NCBI GenBank assembly: GCA_937890335.1
Contig: CALBXO010000901.1
Location: 1-38,117, forward strand
Direction of reading: 5' to 3'
Length of the DNA stretch: 38,117 nt
From: an uncultured Pseudomonadota bacterium
GTDB taxonomy: Bacteria; Myxococcota_A; Bradymonadia; Bradymonadales; GCA-2716585
Shown one piece after another: positions 16,865-25,036 of the stretch (position 1 is its first letter; each line of letters starts with the position of its first letter). Under the pieces are notes generated by a model. It ran no database searches and was not told the DNA's origin. It saw only the letters and a list, made by a program, of their open reading frames with translations. Both the position numbers and the translations under genes were made by a program.

Positions 16865-18541
16865 TCAGTCGCGGGGGGAGAGCTCCTGGGCGCGCGAGAC
16901 GAGCTCGAGAAACTCGAGGCGGTCGGCCGGCGCTTCTTCTCCCAACGATCCCTCCGCCAGCGCCAGGACCGCGGCGAGGTCGCCGCCCTCGGCGAAAGTG
17001 CTCTCCGCGAGGATTTCGCCAAACTCAGCGACGGCGGCAGCAAAGCGGAAGTGGTGGCTGGCGGCGTCAAGGTCGGTGCCCATCTCCTCGAGGGTCAGGG
17101 GCAGGGCGACCTCGGCGGCTACGTCCTCGTCCGGCTTCTTGTGGCGCACGTAGATCGTGCCCAACGCGCCCTCGGCGTCGCCGGCGCTCACGCCATCGTG
17201 GAACTCCACCTCGAGGAACGCGGTGACCTCGTGGCCGGAGCCGATCTCGCCGGCGTCCACAGTGTCGTCGCGGAAGTCGTCGTCGGCGATGAGACGGTTG
17301 CTGTACCCAATGAGGCGGTACCTGGCGATGGAGTCCGCGTCGAGCTCGACCTGGATCTTCACGTCCTTGGCGATGACCTGAAGCGTGCTGATGAGCTTGT
17401 CGCCCAGGACGCGCAAGGCCTCATTGCGGCTGTCGATGAAGGCGTAGTTGCCATTGCCGCGGTTGGTCAGCTCCTCCAGGAAGCTGTCGTTGAAGCCGCC
17501 ACCGTAGCCGAGCACGGTCAGGGTGATGTCCCGGTCGCGCCAGCTCTCGACGAGCTGCACCAGGGACTCGCCGGTCACGCCCACGTTGAAATCGCCGTCG
17601 GTGCAGAGCACGACGCGGTTGATGCCGCCCTCGACGAACGCCGACTGCGCCAGCTCGTACGCGGTCCGGATGCCGCCTGCGCCGTTGGTGGAGCCGCCGG
17701 CCCGCAGAGACTCGATGGCCGTCTGGATGTCGCCGCGATCCTCGACGCGGGTCGGCTCGAGCAGCACGGCCTGGCGTCCGGCGTAGACGACGATGCCCAA
17801 GGTGTCCTGGGGGCGCAGGGCGGTCAGCAGCGTGGTCAATGAGTACTTGACCAGCGGCAGTTTCTCCTCGCTGAGCATGGAGCCGGATACGTCGATCAGG
17901 AAGACGAGGTTGGTGGCCGGACGGTCCTCATCGGGTACCTCCATGCCCTTGATGCCGACCTTCACCAGGTGCTTCTCGGCCCCAAAAGGAGAGGGCGCGG
18001 ACTCCACGTGGATGGCAAACGGCTCCGGGGCCAGGGGCGCGGGGGCTTCGTATTGGTAGTCAAAGAAGTTGATGAACTCCTCGACGCGGACGGCCGCGGG
18101 GTGGGGCAACCGCCCGTCCTGGCCGATGGTGCGTCGCGCCGACGTGTAGCTCGCCGTGTCTACATCAATGGAGAAGGTGGCGAGGTTGTCCTCGGCGGTG
18201 TCGGTCCACGCCTCAGCCGGGCGCTCGTCGGGCAGCTCAGCGTTGGGGTCGTTCGGCTGCTGGCCGCCGTTGTCGGGCTCGCCGACACCGTTGTTGCCAC
18301 CGCCGTTGTTGGCGCCGTTGTTCCCCCAGTCCTCGCCGTTGTTGGAACCGTTGTTGCCCCAGTCGCCGTTGTTGGCGCCGTTGTTGGCTCCGTTGTTGGC
18401 GCCATTGAAGCCGTTGTTCCCGCCGTTGTTCGCACCGGCCGGGAAGTCGCTCCCCTCAATCGCGGAAGGGTCTCCGCATGCCGGAGTGAGGGCAAGTACC
18501 GCCGCGCAAAGTACCAGGCTGAGTTTGATGTTGAATCGCAT
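16865..18541 (-). CDS. YfbK-type von Willebrand factor A domain lipoprotein with NNG linker
   Basis: The product is a 558-residue predicted lipoprotein. Signal 1-21 ends in LTPAC (Cys22). An Asn/Gly linker (about residues 35-90) is followed by the family's N-terminal domain (FSIDVDTASYTSARR, VRVEEFINFFDY), a VWA domain with the metal-ion-dependent adhesion motif DVSGS (217-221) and its threonine and aspartate partners further on, and a C-terminal DUF3520-type domain. The ATG at 18541 is preceded by AAGGGA, a good ribosome site; an upstream in-frame ATG at 18592 would put charged residues before the signal. VWA proteins of this type are thought to mediate protein contacts outside the inner membrane; the ligand is unknown. 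It stands alone between the AlkZ-like gene and the zinc-ribbon gene on the same strand. Confidence 0.88.
   Translation of the reverse strand: MRFNIKLSLVLCAAVLALTPACGDPSAIEGSDFPAGANNGGNNGFNGANNGANNGANNGDWGNNGSNNGEDWGNNGANNGGGNNGVGEPDNGGQQPNDPNAELPDERPAEAWTDTAEDNLATFSIDVDTASYTSARRTIGQDGRLPHPAAVRVEEFINFFDYQYEAPAPLAPEPFAIHVESAPSPFGAEKHLVKVGIKGMEVPDEDRPATNLVFLIDVSGSMLSEEKLPLVKYSLTTLLTALRPQDTLGIVVYAGRQAVLLEPTRVEDRGDIQTAIESLRAGGSTNGAGGIRTAYELAQSAFVEGGINRVVLCTDGDFNVGVTGESLVQLVESWRDRDITLTVLGYGGGFNDSFLEELTNRGNGNYAFIDSRNEALRVLGDKLISTLQVIAKDVKIQVELDADSIARYRLIGYSNRLIADDDFRDDTVDAGEIGSGHEVTAFLEVEFHDGVSAGDAEGALGTIYVRHKKPDEDVAAEVALPLTLEEMGTDLDAASHHFRFAAAVAEFGEILAESTFAEGGDLAAVLALAEGSLGEEAPADRLEFLELVSRAQELSPRD
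18271..18440 (-). repeat. Asn-Asn-Gly linker repeat in VWA lipoprotein
   Basis: This is a low-complexity tract with about ten NNG units, here interrupted by Asp-Trp-Gly, Ser, Glu and Phe residues. It follows the lipobox, just as in the molybdopterin lipoprotein at 183. The units are less uniform than at 279-473. It is probably a flexible tether between lipid anchor and domain. Confidence 0.8.
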
Positions 18542-18626
18542 TGTGTCCCTTCGGGTTCGAGTCGCTGCTGTATTCTGAGCTGCGGCGAACATAGGGATGC
18601 TTTGGTGCCGGAACTAGTGATGTCCG

Positions 18627-18650
18627 ATACAAAGCGTATGCAGGTTGTAT
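18627..18650. promoter_or_regulatory. AT-rich dyad upstream of VWA lipoprotein gene
   Basis: ATACAA (18627-18632) and TTGTAT (18645-18650) form a perfect 6+6 inverted repeat with 12 nt between them, about 86 nt upstream of the VWA start. It stands out as an AT-rich island in GC-rich DNA. It could be an operator or part of a promoter; the two half sites lie about 18 bp apart centre to centre. There is no further support. Confidence 0.3.
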
Positions 18651-18666
18651 ACAGACGGAGTGGCCG

Positions 18667-19872
18667 CTACAGAGACGCGAGCGTCTGGATGCGCTGCCGC
18701 GCCGCGTCGGGCGTATCGAGCGAGAAGCTCAATCCGTGTCCAACTTCATCCCGCAGGAAGGTGCCGAGGAGGTCGGCCTCCTCCGCGACCTGTGCGTGCT
18801 CAGAGGTGGTCAGCGGGCCCAGGCCGGTCCAGAACACCTCGGCGGTGTCGGGGTCGAACTCCCAAAGTCCGCGCAGCCGGGGGCCGATGAAGAACGGCCG
18901 CAGATGCATGTGTTTGACGCTGCCGAGCGTCTGCGGCCCTCCCGCGCCCCAGACGGGCACCTCCACGTCGTGGTACGCGGGGTCCGTGAGCACACCTGGT
19001 CCCCCATGCACAGTCACGTACGTGTCCTCATACGACAGGAACCGGACCGCGTCGCTCGCCGGGCCCACCGGTCGGGTGGCCTCGGCGTGGGCAAAGGCTA
19101 CGCACGGGTAGCCCTCGATCTGGACAGGGGCGAGTCCGATGGCATCGATGGCCGCCTGGCACGCCCGCTTGCCCGCCCCGGACCACGCGGAGAACTCGTC
19201 CCGGGTGGCCGGACCAGCGAACGTGAAGAACCGCCGCGCCAGCGTCGCCAGCACTTCGGCGGCGTCCGGCTCGGCTGAGACCGCAGCGCCGCCCGTCAGT
19301 TGCCAGAGGTAGCGCTCTGAATCGAGCCGCCCGCCCTCGTGGCCGCGCTCCGCGACGCCGTCAAACTCCAGGTCCCTCAGCGCCGATGGCAGCGCCGAGC
19401 TCAGCCCTATCTTCTTCCCGGCTGCGCCAAATGGACGGACAACCCCGTCAGGGAGGGCTGCGCGGAGTTGTGCGGGCGTCATCGGCCCCGCCTGCAGCGC
19501 GGCGACCGCGGCGTCCCGAACAGCAGCAAACTCGGCGGCGTCACAGCCAACCTTCTCCATCTCCCGCTGGTTCCGTTTCCGGAATCCCTCCGCGGCAAAG
19601 CTGAGGTAGGTCGGCACATCGGGCCGTGCGACGAGGTACATGCATCCGCGAGCCGCGGGGATCACCTGGACGTCCTGACGGGCCGACATCTCGTCGAGCT
19701 CCACGCGGGTAAGTCCGGCAACGCGGGCGCGCGCGCTGATGTAGACATCTGCGCCGCCGAGGGTGCGGATGGGCCCCGTGGCCGCCAGGGTGCGCAGCGC
19801 GTCGCCGCCCTGTCCGTCCAGGCTCTGACCGTGGAACCAGAGGCCGCGGGCTTGTTCGAGGGTGAGTTTCAT
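18667..19872 (-). CDS. AlkZ-like winged-helix (HTH_42) protein lacking the usual catalytic glutamines
   Basis: The product is a 401-residue protein of the HTH_42/AlkZ-like family, which includes DNA glycosylases acting on alkylated or crosslinked bases. Family features are the N-terminal helix LTLEQARGLWFHGQSL, SARARVAGLT, a strand MYLVARPD, winged-helix segments, and FFTFAGPATRDEFSAWSG near residue 240. In AlkZ and YcaQ the catalytic motif is Gln-x-Gln or Gln-x-Asp at the position where this protein has GGAD (39-42). By my eye alignment the key glutamine is absent, so it may not be an active glycosylase. The start ATG overlaps the stop of the prolyl oligopeptidase gene as ATGA; longer upstream frames lie inside that gene. 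The coupling to a secreted peptidase has no obvious functional logic. Confidence 0.8.
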   Translation of the reverse strand: MKLTLEQARGLWFHGQSLDGQGGDALRTLAATGPIRTLGGADVYISARARVAGLTRVELDEMSARQDVQVIPAARGCMYLVARPDVPTYLSFAAEGFRKRNQREMEKVGCDAAEFAAVRDAAVAALQAGPMTPAQLRAALPDGVVRPFGAAGKKIGLSSALPSALRDLEFDGVAERGHEGGRLDSERYLWQLTGGAAVSAEPDAAEVLATLARRFFTFAGPATRDEFSAWSGAGKRACQAAIDAIGLAPVQIEGYPCVAFAHAEATRPVGPASDAVRFLSYEDTYVTVHGGPGVLTDPAYHDVEVPVWGAGGPQTLGSVKHMHLRPFFIGPRLRGLWEFDPDTAEVFWTGLGPLTTSEHAQVAEEADLLGTFLRDEVGHGLSFSLDTPDAARQRIQTLASL

Positions 19873-22022
19873 TGTTGCGGTACCCAGTGCCGTTGGACCT
19901 GCGTGAGCAGCCACGCGTACTCCTTGGCCACCTCCTTGTACCGCTTGAATCGACCCGAGGAGCCACCGTGGCCGCTGTCCATGTTCACGTCGAACAGCAG
20001 CTGCTTGTCGTCGGTCTTTTTGGCACGCAACCGGGCCACCCACTTGGCCGGCTCCCAGTACTGCACCTGCGAGTCGTGCAGCCCGGTGAAGATGAACAGG
20101 GCCGGGTAGTCCTTGGCCTCGACGTTGTCGTAGGGGGAGTAGGTGAGCATGTACTCGTAGTACTTCTGGTCATTTGGGTTGCCCCACTCGTCGTACTCGA
20201 ACGTGGTCAGCGGAATTGTCTCGTCCAACATCGTGGTGACCACGTCCACAAATGGGACGTGGGCGACCACCGCGGCGAAGAGGTCCGGCCGCATATTGGC
20301 CACGGCGCCGACGAGCAGTCCGCCGGCGCTGCCTCCCGACGCCACGAGCCTGTCGGGCGCCGTATAGCCCTGTTTGACGAGGTGCTCGCCGCAGTTGATG
20401 AAGTCGGTGAACGTGTTGCGCTTCTCGAGCAGCTTGCCCGTCTCGTACCAGCGCCGACCGAGCTCCTGGCCGCCGCGGATGTGCGCGACCGCAAAGATGA
20501 AGCCGCGGTCCAACAGGCTCAGGCGCGCGGCGCTGAACCAGGGGTCCAGGGACGCGCCGTAGGAGCCGTACCCGTAGAGGTAGAGGGGCTGCGGCTTGGT
20601 GCGGTCCAGGTCCTTGCGGTGGACCACGCTGATGGGGATGCGGGTCCCATCGGTGGCGGTGGCCCAGACGCGCTCGGCCACATAGTCGGCCTTGTCAAAC
20701 CCGCCCAGCACCGGATCTTCCTTGCGCAGCGTGCTCGTCTGGGTGGCCACCTCGTAATCGAACACCGACGGCGGCGTCGTCAGTGAGGTGTACGCGTAGC
20801 GAATGGTGCCGGTGTCGTACTCGGCGTTGCTGCCCATGTCTGCGTAGTAGACGGGCTCGTCAAACGCGATGCTGAATGGCGCCGAACCGTCCTTGGGCAG
20901 GATTCTCAGCCCGGGCAGCCCCTCGCGTCGCTCAGCCACGACCACAAAGTCCTTGAAGGCGTCCACGTCGCGAACGAACATCTCATCGGATGCTGCGACG
21001 AGCTCGGTCCACGTGCTCTTGTCGCCGCTGCTGGCAAGTTTGGCCGTCATCACGCGGAAGTTGATGGCGTTCCAGTTTGTCCGGATGAGCCATCGGTCGC
21101 CGTCGTGGCCGATGCTGTACTCGTGGTTGTCCTCCCTGGGCAGGAACATCGTGGGCGCGGCCGTGGGTTGGTCCGCTGGGATCACCTGGTGCTCGTTGGA
21201 GAGAGTCTGCTCGCTCGAGATGACCACGTAGGCGTCCGTGCGGGTCTTCCAGACCCACGTGGAGAATTCTTCGTCCTTCTCCTCGAAGACGAGGGTGTCC
21301 TGGTCCTGCGTCGTGCCCATCTCATGCCGCCAGATCTGGAACTCGCGCAGGGTCCCCTCCTCCTTTTTGACATAGAAGAGGTGGGTGTCGCCGGCCGACC
21401 AGACGGCCGCGGGAGCGACCCCTGTGATCTCGTCGGCGAGAAACTCTCCGGTGGTGAGGTCGCGAACGCGGATCGTGTAGACGCGTCGGCTCAGAGTGTC
21501 CTCGGCGACCGCCAGAAGATTGCCACTCGGGCTGGCGGTGACTGCGGCGGCGCGGTAGTAGTCGTGGCCTTTGGCCCGCTCGTTTTCGTCGAGTATGACG
21601 GTCTCCGGACCATCCAACGACGGCTGGCGGCAGTGGAGGGCGTACTCCTGGCCGTCGGCGAAGCGTCGGTAGTAGTAGTAGGCGCCGTCTTTGGCGGGGA
21701 CGGTGGAGTCGTCCTTTGCGATCCTTCCCTTGATCTCCTCGAAGAGGTTGTCGATGTCGCCCTGGAGTGGGGCCAGCATCTTGGCCGTGTAGGCGTTCTC
21801 CGCCTCAAGGTGCGCGAGAATCTCCGGGTCTTCGCGCTTGTCGTCCCTCATCCAATAGTACTCGTCCTGCCGTGCGTGACCGTGGGGAGCGGTCAGAGTC
21901 TTGGGGACGATCTTGGCAACGGGGGGTACAGGGCTTGTGGGCAAGGGCTCGACCTTCTGAGGGGGCGTGGTGGCGCAGGCGGTGAGGACCGTCGCGAGGA
22001 CAAACAAGGACAGCTTCTTCAT
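19869..22022 (-). CDS. S9 family prolyl oligopeptidase/oligopeptidase B lipoprotein
   Basis: The product is a 717-residue predicted lipoprotein serine peptidase. Signal 1-15 ends in VLTAC (Cys16), followed by a Pro/Val spacer. The N-terminal beta-propeller begins with DEYYWMRDDKREDPEILAHLEAEN, typical of oligopeptidase B/S9A enzymes. The catalytic domain (from about residue 480) has SGGSAGG with nucleophile Ser565, Asp650 in LHDSQV and His685 in SGHGGSSGR, so the triad is complete. It would cleave short peptides after Pro or basic residues outside the cytoplasm; the exact preference is not readable. It lies 3 nt downstream of the TfoX-N gene and overlaps the AlkZ-like gene (ATGA), so the three form one operon. 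Length matches the family. Confidence 0.92.
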   Translation of the reverse strand: MKKLSLFVLATVLTACATTPPQKVEPLPTSPVPPVAKIVPKTLTAPHGHARQDEYYWMRDDKREDPEILAHLEAENAYTAKMLAPLQGDIDNLFEEIKGRIAKDDSTVPAKDGAYYYYRRFADGQEYALHCRQPSLDGPETVILDENERAKGHDYYRAAAVTASPSGNLLAVAEDTLSRRVYTIRVRDLTTGEFLADEITGVAPAAVWSAGDTHLFYVKKEEGTLREFQIWRHEMGTTQDQDTLVFEEKDEEFSTWVWKTRTDAYVVISSEQTLSNEHQVIPADQPTAAPTMFLPREDNHEYSIGHDGDRWLIRTNWNAINFRVMTAKLASSGDKSTWTELVAASDEMFVRDVDAFKDFVVVAERREGLPGLRILPKDGSAPFSIAFDEPVYYADMGSNAEYDTGTIRYAYTSLTTPPSVFDYEVATQTSTLRKEDPVLGGFDKADYVAERVWATATDGTRIPISVVHRKDLDRTKPQPLYLYGYGSYGASLDPWFSAARLSLLDRGFIFAVAHIRGGQELGRRWYETGKLLEKRNTFTDFINCGEHLVKQGYTAPDRLVASGGSAGGLLVGAVANMRPDLFAAVVAHVPFVDVVTTMLDETIPLTTFEYDEWGNPNDQKYYEYMLTYSPYDNVEAKDYPALFIFTGLHDSQVQYWEPAKWVARLRAKKTDDKQLLFDVNMDSGHGGSSGRFKRYKEVAKEYAWLLTQVQRHWVPQQ

Positions 22023-22025
22023 GGG

Positions 22026-22385
22026 TCAGGCCTTCTTCTTCCTGGGCGCTTTGGGCTTCTTTTCCGGCAGGGTCAATACAAACTCGACGCAGCGGCCGAT
22101 CCACAGGGCGAGCTCGTCGTCCGTGGCGATGCCGTCTGCCGCGACGTAGCCCTTGCCCTTCATCGGTTTGCCCGTGAAGTCCATGGGCGTGACGTGTTCC
22201 ATCGCCTGGTACTCGTCGTCCCGTGCGGGGTCATGGCGGGTCATGAGCTTGTCGTCCACCACGCCCACAGTCATGTGGCCGTTGACCATGAAGCAGATGC
22301 CACCGAACATTTTTCGTTCGGACACCCCATCATGAATGCCGAGCTGCTCGCGAATCCGCTCCGCCAGTTCGCTGTCGTAGGCCAT
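22026..22385 (-). CDS. TfoX N-terminal domain protein
   Basis: The product is a 119-residue protein consisting of a TfoX N-terminal domain and a Lys-rich tail. The family signature is visible: a helix (SELAERIREQLG), SERKMFGGICFMVNGHMTVGV, DKLMTRHDP, and FTGKPMKGKGYVAAD, followed by an ELALWIGRCVEFV helix. The basic tail (KKPKAPRKKKA) is extra. TfoX/Sxy proteins regulate competence in some proteobacteria, but stand-alone N-terminal-domain proteins are widespread and their role is unclear. A strong ribosome site AGGAGA lies 5 nt before the ATG. This is the first gene of the operon with the S9 peptidase and the AlkZ-like protein. Confidence 0.9.
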   Translation of the reverse strand: MAYDSELAERIREQLGIHDGVSERKMFGGICFMVNGHMTVGVVDDKLMTRHDPARDDEYQAMEHVTPMDFTGKPMKGKGYVAADGIATDDELALWIGRCVEFVLTLPEKKPKAPRKKKA

Positions 22386-22713
22386 GTCTGTCTCCTGTGT
22401 GCGTTCGACGCGGCACTATGCCATAGCAGACAAATGCAGTGGACCCCTGAACAAGCCGCGCTGCGTACGGCGGTCGAAGAGAGCCTGGGTGCGGCGGCAG
22501 AGCGCGTGGTGGGACTCTGTGGACGAGATGGACGTCCAGCTGGGGAGCTGGCGCTGCGGGCGCCGGGAGAGCTGCTCGCGGTGTTCGACCGAGCCTGGGC
22601 GGTTGATCTGTCCGCCGCCGCCGGCCCCGATTGACGCGGCCCGCACCAGCCGCCACGCTTGGACCGGGTTTCCTGAACTGCCGCGAGACCGCGGGCACGC
22701 CTATGTGGAGCCG
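22386..22713. other. 328-bp gap with divergent promoters and a weak small ORF
   Basis: The gap separates the divergent TfoX operon and the hydrolase lipoprotein gene. It contains the TfoX ribosome site, an 11-bp dyad CTATGCCATAG (22416-22426), and a 66-codon open frame (22434-22634) listed separately. Promoters for both directions are expected here, but no convincing hexamer pair is visible. No RNA gene is recognised. Confidence 0.45.
22434..22634 (+). CDS. possible small protein, 66 residues
   Basis: This is an open frame of 66 codons with a plausible soluble composition: a Glu/Ala-rich helix (TPEQAALRTAVEESLGAAAERV), then an ELALRAPGELLAVFDRAW segment. No ribosome site precedes the ATG and I recognise no family. 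It lies in the leader of the downstream hydrolase gene, which starts 79 nt later. It could be a real small gene, a decayed remnant or chance in GC-rich DNA. Confidence 0.3.
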   Translation: MQWTPEQAALRTAVEESLGAAAERVVGLCGRDGRPAGELALRAPGELLAVFDRAWAVDLSAAAGPD

Positions 22714-23946
22714 ATGCGACGAATTCTCCTTGTGATGGCGCTGTGTTGTGCCGGTTGCGGCGGTAACTCGGAAGACCCGACTCCTGCGCCCGACACTGGC
22801 CGCGACACCGGAAACACCGATGTGGGGACCGACAGCGAGGGTGGGGATGCCGAGGACGCTGGCCCCACCGACACCGGCGACGACGTGACCGACGATGTCG
22901 ATGACGCGAGCCTGGATGTCGAGCCGGATCTTGCGCCCATCGAGGTCGGGGCGTGGCGCGCGTGGAGCGTTCAGGAGCCGGGACCACTGCGGACGGGCGC
23001 GCAGATTCACGAGCTCACCTACACATTGCCCACCGGTGTGGAGCGCACCATCGAGGTCACCATCTGGTACCCGACGCGCGCCACCAGCGGAACCCCGGTG
23101 AAGTACCTGGCGGGCCTGCTTCCGGATGCTGAGGTCTTCCTCGACGCCCCGCCGGCGGACAGCGTGCACGAGGACGGATTCCCGCTCACGATCCACTCCC
23201 ACGGCGACCGCGCCTATGGCGGCGAGATCGCGGCACGCGCGCGCTACACGACCTCGCATGGATGGGTGGTCGTCGCCGTGGATCACACGGGCAACCTGCT
23301 GACGGACCCGGGCCCAAACCCGGTCGCCCACTGGTACCACCGTCCCCTGGACATCTCTGCTGCACTCGATTTCGTCGCGGACCTCCCGGCGGACAACCCG
23401 CTGTCCGGGCGGGTCGTCACCAGCAGGGCGACCCTGTCGGGCCACTCCCGCGGCGCGTACACCGTCTGGGCGCTCGCCGGGGCGACGTACGGCGAGGACG
23501 AGGTGAGCACCGAGTGCGCCGACGCGTGTTCTCAGGTGGAGATCGACACATTCCGGGCGGGCTTCCGAGACGAGCGGCTGATCGCCGCCTCGCCGCAGGC
23601 CGGGACGATTCGGTCGACCTGGTTTGGTGAGACCGGCGCCGCCTCCGTGGAGGTGCCGGTGTTCTTCATGAGCGGGAGCGAGGACGACGTGGGCGGTGAG
23701 GTGCAGTGGGAGCGTGCGGCGGGCCTGGACTTCACCTGGGTGGAGTTTGCCGGCGGCTGCCACCTGAGCTTCACGGTGGGCCTGCTGTGCGACACCCTCG
23801 GCAAGCAGGAGGGCTGGGACCTGACGAACACCTACTCGCTGGCCTTTGCGCGCAAGACGTTGCTGCTCGACGACTCCGCGGAGGTAGCCGGGCTGCTCGA
23901 CGGCACGCTGGCGGTGGACAAGGCGACGATTCGTATCCGGGAGTAG
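22714..23946 (+). CDS. alpha/beta-hydrolase lipoprotein (PAF-acetylhydrolase/dienelactone-hydrolase-like)
   Basis: The product is a 410-residue predicted lipoprotein. Signal 1-14 ends in CCAGC (Cys15), and residues about 20-75 are an Asp/Thr/Gly-rich spacer of the DTGxD type. The hydrolase domain has an N-terminal strand region with TIEVTIWYP, then FPLTIHSHGD, VVAVDHTGN, LSGHSRGAYTVW with nucleophile Ser245, FFMSGSEDD as the likely acid loop and GGCHLSF with His350, so the triad is plausible. This layout matches platelet-activating-factor acetylhydrolase II or dienelactone-hydrolase-like enzymes, which hydrolyse esters. The start at 22714 has GTGGAG directly upstream (3-nt spacing); the frame runs further upstream without a signal. 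It converges on the CPDGGGG-repeat lipoprotein gene with a 13-nt gap. Confidence 0.85.
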   Translation: MRRILLVMALCCAGCGGNSEDPTPAPDTGRDTGNTDVGTDSEGGDAEDAGPTDTGDDVTDDVDDASLDVEPDLAPIEVGAWRAWSVQEPGPLRTGAQIHELTYTLPTGVERTIEVTIWYPTRATSGTPVKYLAGLLPDAEVFLDAPPADSVHEDGFPLTIHSHGDRAYGGEIAARARYTTSHGWVVVAVDHTGNLLTDPGPNPVAHWYHRPLDISAALDFVADLPADNPLSGRVVTSRATLSGHSRGAYTVWALAGATYGEDEVSTECADACSQVEIDTFRAGFRDERLIAASPQAGTIRSTWFGETGAASVEVPVFFMSGSEDDVGGEVQWERAAGLDFTWVEFAGGCHLSFTVGLLCDTLGKQEGWDLTNTYSLAFARKTLLLDDSAEVAGLLDGTLAVDKATIRIRE

Positions 23947-23959
23947 TCTCGCTTCGGGT

Positions 23960-24676
23960 CTATTTGCGCGGGGGCGGCGCCTGGCCACCGTCGTCGTTTC
24001 CGCCTCCCCCCGGATTTCCGCCCGCGCCACCACTGCAGTCACAGAAGGCGTCCACCACGGGCATGCTCATGCAGATGCCGGCGCTGATCTCTCCACAGGT
24101 GGCGTTCGCAATGGCGGCCGGGTCCTGCCAGCTCGGATCTGCCAGGCAGCCGTCGGTGCAGCCGGCGATCACGTCGTCGCTGAAGTACGAGAGCACCTCG
24201 AGCGGGCACATGTCCTGGATGCAGGTGACGAGGTTGTAGCAGGCCTGTTGGCAGGTCTCGAGGCTCTTGGCGGGGCCCGGGTCCGGTCCGGGGTTGCCCC
24301 CTGGGCCTGGGTTGCCGCCTCCGGGTCCGGGGTTCCCCCCGCCGGGGCCAGGGTCGGGGCATCCGCCGCCGCCATCAGGGCATCCTCCTCCACCATCCGG
24401 GCACCCGCCCTGTCCACCCTGGTCGGGACATCCGCCGCCGCCGTCGGGGCACCCGCCGCCGCTGCCTGCGCACGCGTCGTTCTCTCGGGCGTTGTCGTCG
24501 AACATCTTGGGGACGAACTCGTCGTCCGAGTAGTCCTGAAGGCCGCGCCCGTTCTGGTCGACGAGCACTCCGCTGCCGACTTCCTCCTCGTCGTAGTCGG
24601 CGGCGGGCAGACACCCTCCGAAGATGATGATCATCGTCGTCGCGCAGGTAGTAATCAGCAATTGTCGTACGTTCAT
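23960..24676 (-). CDS. Cys/Gly/Pro-repeat lipoprotein of unknown function
   Basis: The product is a 238-residue predicted lipoprotein. Signal 1-21 ends in FGGC (Cys22), followed by an acidic segment (DYDEEEVGSG). Residues about 70-135 are low complexity: five CPD units joined by Gly-rich spacers, then GPGGGNP repeats. After that comes a compact domain with many cysteines (ETCQQACYNLVTCIQDMCP, AGCTDGCLADP, ATCGE, AGICMS, AFCDC) probably tied by disulfides, and a Gly/Asn/Pro-rich tail. I do not recognise the family. The start at 24676 (ATG) is preferred over a GTG three codons upstream at 24685; neither has a clear ribosome site. Convergent with the hydrolase gene. Confidence 0.75.
   Translation of the reverse strand: MNVRQLLITTCATTMIIIFGGCLPAADYDEEEVGSGVLVDQNGRGLQDYSDDEFVPKMFDDNARENDACAGSGGGCPDGGGGCPDQGGQGGCPDGGGGCPDGGGGCPDPGPGGGNPGPGGGNPGPGGNPGPDPGPAKSLETCQQACYNLVTCIQDMCPLEVLSYFSDDVIAGCTDGCLADPSWQDPAAIANATCGEISAGICMSMPVVDAFCDCSGGAGGNPGGGGNDDGGQAPPPRK
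24245..24470 (-). repeat. Gly/Pro/Cys-Pro-Asp low-complexity tract
   Basis: Short tandem units encode CPDGGGG (five CPD units, one with Gln substitutions) followed by three GPGGGNP-like units. At DNA level the GGGCATCCGCCGCC-type units repeat with small changes. This is the hinge of the lipoprotein at 23960-24676. Confidence 0.7.
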
Positions 24677-25036
24677 GGCACCCACTCATCTGGTCCAACC
24701 GCGGTCAGCCATCGCAAGGCGCGTGCCAGCGACGGGTCGCGGGCGGCGCGGTGCCCGTGGGTGGCGGTGGGGTCGGATGACCCCTCCTGGGCGTGGTTGC
24801 CGCAGCACAGATGCGGCGCGGCCGCACCAACGGGCCGGCAGCGGCCTCAGACGGGCGCAGCGGCACGGGGGTTGTTGTGGCAGCGCGTGTCCGGTCACAA
24901 TGCGGCGCGCGATGGTGCGCGACGGCAGGAGCGGCGAGGTGCAAATCTTGGTCATCGATGCGGGGCCCAACAGACGCTGTGGCGCGGATCCGGTCGCGGC
25001 CGGGCCAGACGCGGGCAACACGGGCTGCGCTGCGCG
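24677..25036. other. 360-bp divergent gap without a supported gene
   Basis: This separates the divergent lipoprotein gene and the Tat-exported protein gene. It has very high G+C and is open in several frames. One 46-codon frame (24900-25040) ends in an ATGA overlap with the next gene but has no ribosome site or recognisable product. Promoters for both neighbours should lie here; I cannot identify hexamers. No tRNA or other RNA gene is seen. Confidence 0.45.
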
